Shown one piece after another: positions 6,724 to 9,187 of a stretch of 9,187 bases of DNA (its first letter is position 1; every line of letters starts with the position of its first letter). The notes beneath the pieces are model-generated. The model was not told where the DNA came from. It saw only the letters and a list, made by a program, of their open reading frames with translations, and did no database searches. The DNA is from an uncultured Muribaculaceae bacterium (lineage in GTDB: Bacteria; Bacteroidota; Bacteroidia; Bacteroidales; Muribaculaceae), in assembly GCA_910584735.1 (NCBI GenBank), contig CAJUBM010000116.1, positions 1 through 9,187 on the forward strand. The letters are read 5' to 3'. The translations under genes and the position numbers were made by a program.

Positions 6724-8976
6724 TCAGATTCGTGCCACCTTCTGTATGCCGGGGATGCGGCGTATCTTCGCGCACAGGTCGTCTACGGCGCCGACATCGG
6801 TCACTAACAGCGATAGGTCGGCATAGAAAATCTCTTTCTCGGCACGTATGTTCAAGGCGCGTATATTCAAGGCCAGATGGGTGGAGATGAGGGATATGAG
6901 TTCGTGGAGGATGCCGTGGCGGTCTATTCCCTCGATTCGTATGTGGGCTAAGAAACGGTTGCCGGAGACCTCCCACGAGGTTGACAGTATGCGTGGGCCG
7001 TAGGAGGCTTTAAGCAGGGCCGCACGGGGGCAGTCAAGGGTGTGTACCTCCACTTCTCCGTCATCGGCAATGAAACCGAGCACGTCGTCCCCGGGCACCG
7101 GGCAGCAGCAGCCGGCGAAACGGAAATTGGTCTCGCCGTTGTCGCCATAGCGCAGGACATAGGTTTTCTTGGTGTTGATTTTCGGTTTTTCCGGAGCCGG
7201 TTCCTGCTGCTTTTTCGCGGAGGTCTCGGGCTCCTTGCCCATGCCGATGAGTTTCAGCAGTATGCGCTTGGTCTTGGAACTGTCCTTCTTCAAGGTCTTT
7301 ACTACATACTCGTTGAGCATTATCTCCTGATTGCCGAGCATGTAGTATAAATCTTCGCGCGAGGCTGCCTTATAGAGGCCCATCACTTTGGTGATGGCTA
7401 TGTTGTCGTCCTTTATCTCGTTGTCACGCAGGAACTGTTCGAAAATCAGGCGCCCGGCGTTTACGATGGGCTGCTGCTGTTTGCGGAGGGCCTTGCGCAG
7501 GTGGGTCTTGGCTTTGGCAGTAGCCAGGAAGTCCATCCATTCGGGCTTGGGCTGCTGTGACTGTGATGTCAGAACCTCCACCTGGTCGCCTGAATTTAGT
7601 TTCTGGCTCAGGGGGACGAGCTTGTGGTTTACTTTCCCGGCAATACACTGGCAGCCGATGCGGGTATGCAGGTTGAAAGCTACGTCAAGCACTGTAGAGT
7701 CGGCAGGCAGCGTCAGGAGTTCCCCCTTGGGGGTAAAGACCACTATTTCTGATGCGAACAGGTTGAGCTTCAGTGTGTCAAGGAAATCAATGGCATTAGG
7801 TTCGGGATTGTCGAGAATATCCTTTATAGTTGACAGCCATACGTTGAGTTCCGACTCCTCGTCACCTTCTCCGACTTTGTATTTCCAGTGTGCCGCGAAC
7901 CCTTTCTCTGCGATTTCGTCCATGCGCCGAGAGCGTATCTGCACTTCCACCCAGTTCCCGTCAGGTCCCATCACGGTGAGGTGCAGGGCCTGGTAGCCGT
8001 TAGCCTTAGGGTTTGAGATCCAGTCGCGTGTGCGGTCAGGGTGTATGCGGTATATGTCGGTTATAGCAGAGTATATCTGCCAGCATATGCTTTTCTCCTT
8101 AGCAGGGTCGTCACATTCGAAGATTATCCGGGCGGCATATAGGTCATAGACCTCGTCGAATGGGATGTGTTTTTTCTCCATCTTGTTCCAGATGGAGTAG
8201 GCTGATTTGACGCGCGCCTTGGCAGTGAACTCCAGGCCCATGTCGGTGAGCTTGCGGCGTATAGGGGCGGAAAAATGTTCGAATATGCTGGCTCGCTGGC
8301 TCTCGGTGGCGGCTATTTTCTCTGAGATGCGTTTGAACGCCTCGGGATGTTCATATTTGAACGACAGATTTTCCAGTTCGGTCTTTATGGCGAACAGACC
8401 CAGGCGGTGGGCCAGCGGAGCGTAGATATACAGCGTCTCTCCTGCAATCTTATACTGCTTGTTGGGCGCCATCGAGCCGAGGGTGCGCATATTGTGCAGA
8501 CGGTCGGCCATCTTTATGAGGACCACGCGTATATCCTCCGACATAGTGAGCAGGAGCTTGCGGAAGTTCTCGGCCTGCGCCGAGGCTTTGTCTCCGAAGA
8601 TGCCTCCCGATATTTTCGTGAGGCCTTCGACGAGTTGGGCTATCTTCTTGCCGAAGTTCTGCTCTATGTCCTCCACCGTATATTCCGTATCCTCCACCAC
8701 ATCGTGCAGCAGGGCGGCGCATATCGAGGTGGAACCGAGGCCGATTTCCTGGCTGGCTATCTTTGCCACGGCTATGGGATGGAGTATGTACGGCTCGCCC
8801 GAACGGCGCCTTATCCCCTTGTGGGCCTCTTTGGCGAAGGCGAAGGCACGTTCGATAATCTCCACCTTTTTCCGATGGTTCGATGACAGGTAGCCGTCAA
8901 GTACTTCTTTGAACGCCTCTTCTATCAGGCGGTCTTCCTCAGGGGTGGTGAAGTTGTTTTTTGGGGTGGAGCTCAT
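6724..8976 (-). CDS. rel: Bifunctional (p)ppGpp synthetase/hydrolase (RelA/SpoT homologue)
   Basis: This long RSH enzyme of 750 residues, the usual family length, makes and degrades the stringent-response alarmone (p)ppGpp. The N-terminal HD hydrolase looks active: H66 (ILHP), H91-D92 (LLHDVVED), E95-D96 and D158 (KMADRLHNMRTL). The synthetase domain has YDLYAARI (277-284), DWISNPKANGYQALH (318-332) and EVQIRSRRMDEIAEKG (344-359) followed by AAHWKYK. The loop that usually reads RxKD in bifunctional enzymes and ExDD in RelA reads RTRD (315-318), which fits the bifunctional class. The regulatory half contains TGS (~408-470), a helical region (~475-580), a charged linker (~581-604), a Cys/His zinc-finger-type domain (C623-C625, H645, C649) and ACT (~674-750), which sense ribosome state. 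It is the first gene of the minus-strand block, with a promoter-like element upstream at 9019-9050. Confidence 0.96.
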   Translation of the reverse strand: MSSTPKNNFTTPEEDRLIEEAFKEVLDGYLSSNHRKKVEIIERAFAFAKEAHKGIRRRSGEPYILHPIAVAKIASQEIGLGSTSICAALLHDVVEDTEYTVEDIEQNFGKKIAQLVEGLTKISGGIFGDKASAQAENFRKLLLTMSEDIRVVLIKMADRLHNMRTLGSMAPNKQYKIAGETLYIYAPLAHRLGLFAIKTELENLSFKYEHPEAFKRISEKIAATESQRASIFEHFSAPIRRKLTDMGLEFTAKARVKSAYSIWNKMEKKHIPFDEVYDLYAARIIFECDDPAKEKSICWQIYSAITDIYRIHPDRTRDWISNPKANGYQALHLTVMGPDGNWVEVQIRSRRMDEIAEKGFAAHWKYKVGEGDEESELNVWLSTIKDILDNPEPNAIDFLDTLKLNLFASEIVVFTPKGELLTLPADSTVLDVAFNLHTRIGCQCIAGKVNHKLVPLSQKLNSGDQVEVLTSQSQQPKPEWMDFLATAKAKTHLRKALRKQQQPIVNAGRLIFEQFLRDNEIKDDNIAITKVMGLYKAASREDLYYMLGNQEIMLNEYVVKTLKKDSSKTKRILLKLIGMGKEPETSAKKQQEPAPEKPKINTKKTYVLRYGDNGETNFRFAGCCCPVPGDDVLGFIADDGEVEVHTLDCPRAALLKASYGPRILSTSWEVSGNRFLAHIRIEGIDRHGILHELISLISTHLALNIRALNIRAEKEIFYADLSLLVTDVGAVDDLCAKIRRIPGIQKVARI

Positions 8977-9018
8977 CGTTGGATTGTAATGTGAGTTGGA
9001 AAATCAGAGTGGAATTTA

Positions 9019-9050
9019 CAAAATTACTTCTTTTCAGGCTTTATTCCTAA
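9019..9050 (-). promoter_or_regulatory. Candidate promoter of the RelA/SpoT-HD-rsmF cluster
   Basis: On the minus strand TAATTTTG (9026-9019) matches the Bacteroidetes -7 consensus fully. TTAG (9050-9047), 20 bases upstream, matches three of four bases of the -33 element. Transcription would begin near 9015, about 38 bases before the ATG at 8976. An identical TAATTTTG lies further upstream (9073-9066) but has no -33 match at the right distance. Confidence 0.45.
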
Positions 9051-9131
9051 TTATAAGTAACTGTTCAAAATTATTTTATACTAACAGGTCTGATTATTCT
9101 AATGTTTCTCCGGCAAAATTTTTGAATCTTT

Positions 9132-9176
9132 CCCTCTCTTCATCAGTCGTGTAGCTCGCTACACTCCCTCTTCATC
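9132..9176. repeat. Small palindrome flanked by direct repeats upstream of the RelA/SpoT gene
   Basis: GTGTAGC-TC-GCTACAC (9149-9164) has two perfect 7-bp arms around a 2-bp centre. It is flanked by two related copies of a CT-rich sequence, CCCTCTCTTCATC (9132-9144) and CCCTCTTCATC (9166-9176), which differ by a 2-base insertion. The rest of 8977-9187 is A/T-rich and contains no gene I can support. The unit resembles a small intergenic repeat or a regulator site; neither can be decided from one copy. Confidence 0.35.
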
Positions 9177-9187
9177 GAGAAAAATCT

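Noticed and set aside
9099..9143. 14-codon minus-strand frame starting ATGAAGAG upstream of the RelA/SpoT gene, considered as a leader peptide
   Set aside because: It lies upstream of the best promoter candidate for the gene, has no run of a regulatory amino acid and no attenuator structure follows it.
1..9187. Search for CRISPR arrays, tRNA genes, insertion-sequence ends, toxin-antitoxin or defence genes
   Set aside because: No spaced repeats, cloverleaf, transposase or defence motifs were seen; the block is filled by six intact chromosomal genes.

Overview
The window looks like chromosomal DNA from a Bacteroidales bacterium, possibly Muribaculaceae (the family is an inference). Three things point there. 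The upstream regions carry Bacteroidetes-type promoter elements (-7 TAnnTTTG, best case with a -33 TTTG) instead of E. coli-type -35/-10 boxes. No clear Shine-Dalgarno sequences precede the starts. The proteins include a DUF4254 protein next to a GT9 glycosyltransferase and the Bacteroidetes ITHGD.NGIGYE form of PdxA. All six complete genes are chromosomal genes of core metabolism, envelope, RNA modification or signalling. I see no insertion sequence, phage gene, CRISPR array, tRNA, rRNA or defence system.

Layout: positions 1-238 are intergenic, with a candidate leftward promoter and a 16-bp palindrome for a gene lying outside the window, then a strong rightward promoter for pdxA (239-1348, +). 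pdxA converges on a block of five minus-strand genes. The junction holds a long hairpin whose pairing is complete only in the pdxA transcript. In transcription order the minus block is: a bifunctional RelA/SpoT (p)ppGpp synthetase/hydrolase (8976-6724); a 7TM HD-domain phosphodiesterase of the PgpH type (6672-4636); an RsmF-like rRNA m5C methyltransferase overlapping it by one base (4636-3227); then, after a 123-base gap with its own promoter-like element and a perfect 10-bp hairpin, a DUF4254 protein (3103-2495) and a GT9 heptosyltransferase-like protein (2485-1388). Positions 8977-9187, upstream of the RelA/SpoT gene, hold a promoter-like element and a small inverted/direct repeat cluster.

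How the genes fit together: the first minus-strand cluster combines stringent-response signalling, probable c-di-AMP breakdown and ribosomal RNA modification, which suits growth-rate control. The DUF4254/GT9 pair probably works on a cell-envelope glycan such as the lipopolysaccharide core. pdxA belongs to the DXP-dependent pyridoxal phosphate pathway and is functionally separate. No gene-free stretch exceeds 300 bases. I did not find a clearly new multi-gene system; the most promising leads are the RelA/SpoT-HD pairing, the DUF4254/GT9 unit with its leader hairpin, and the strand-asymmetric hairpin at the convergent junction.
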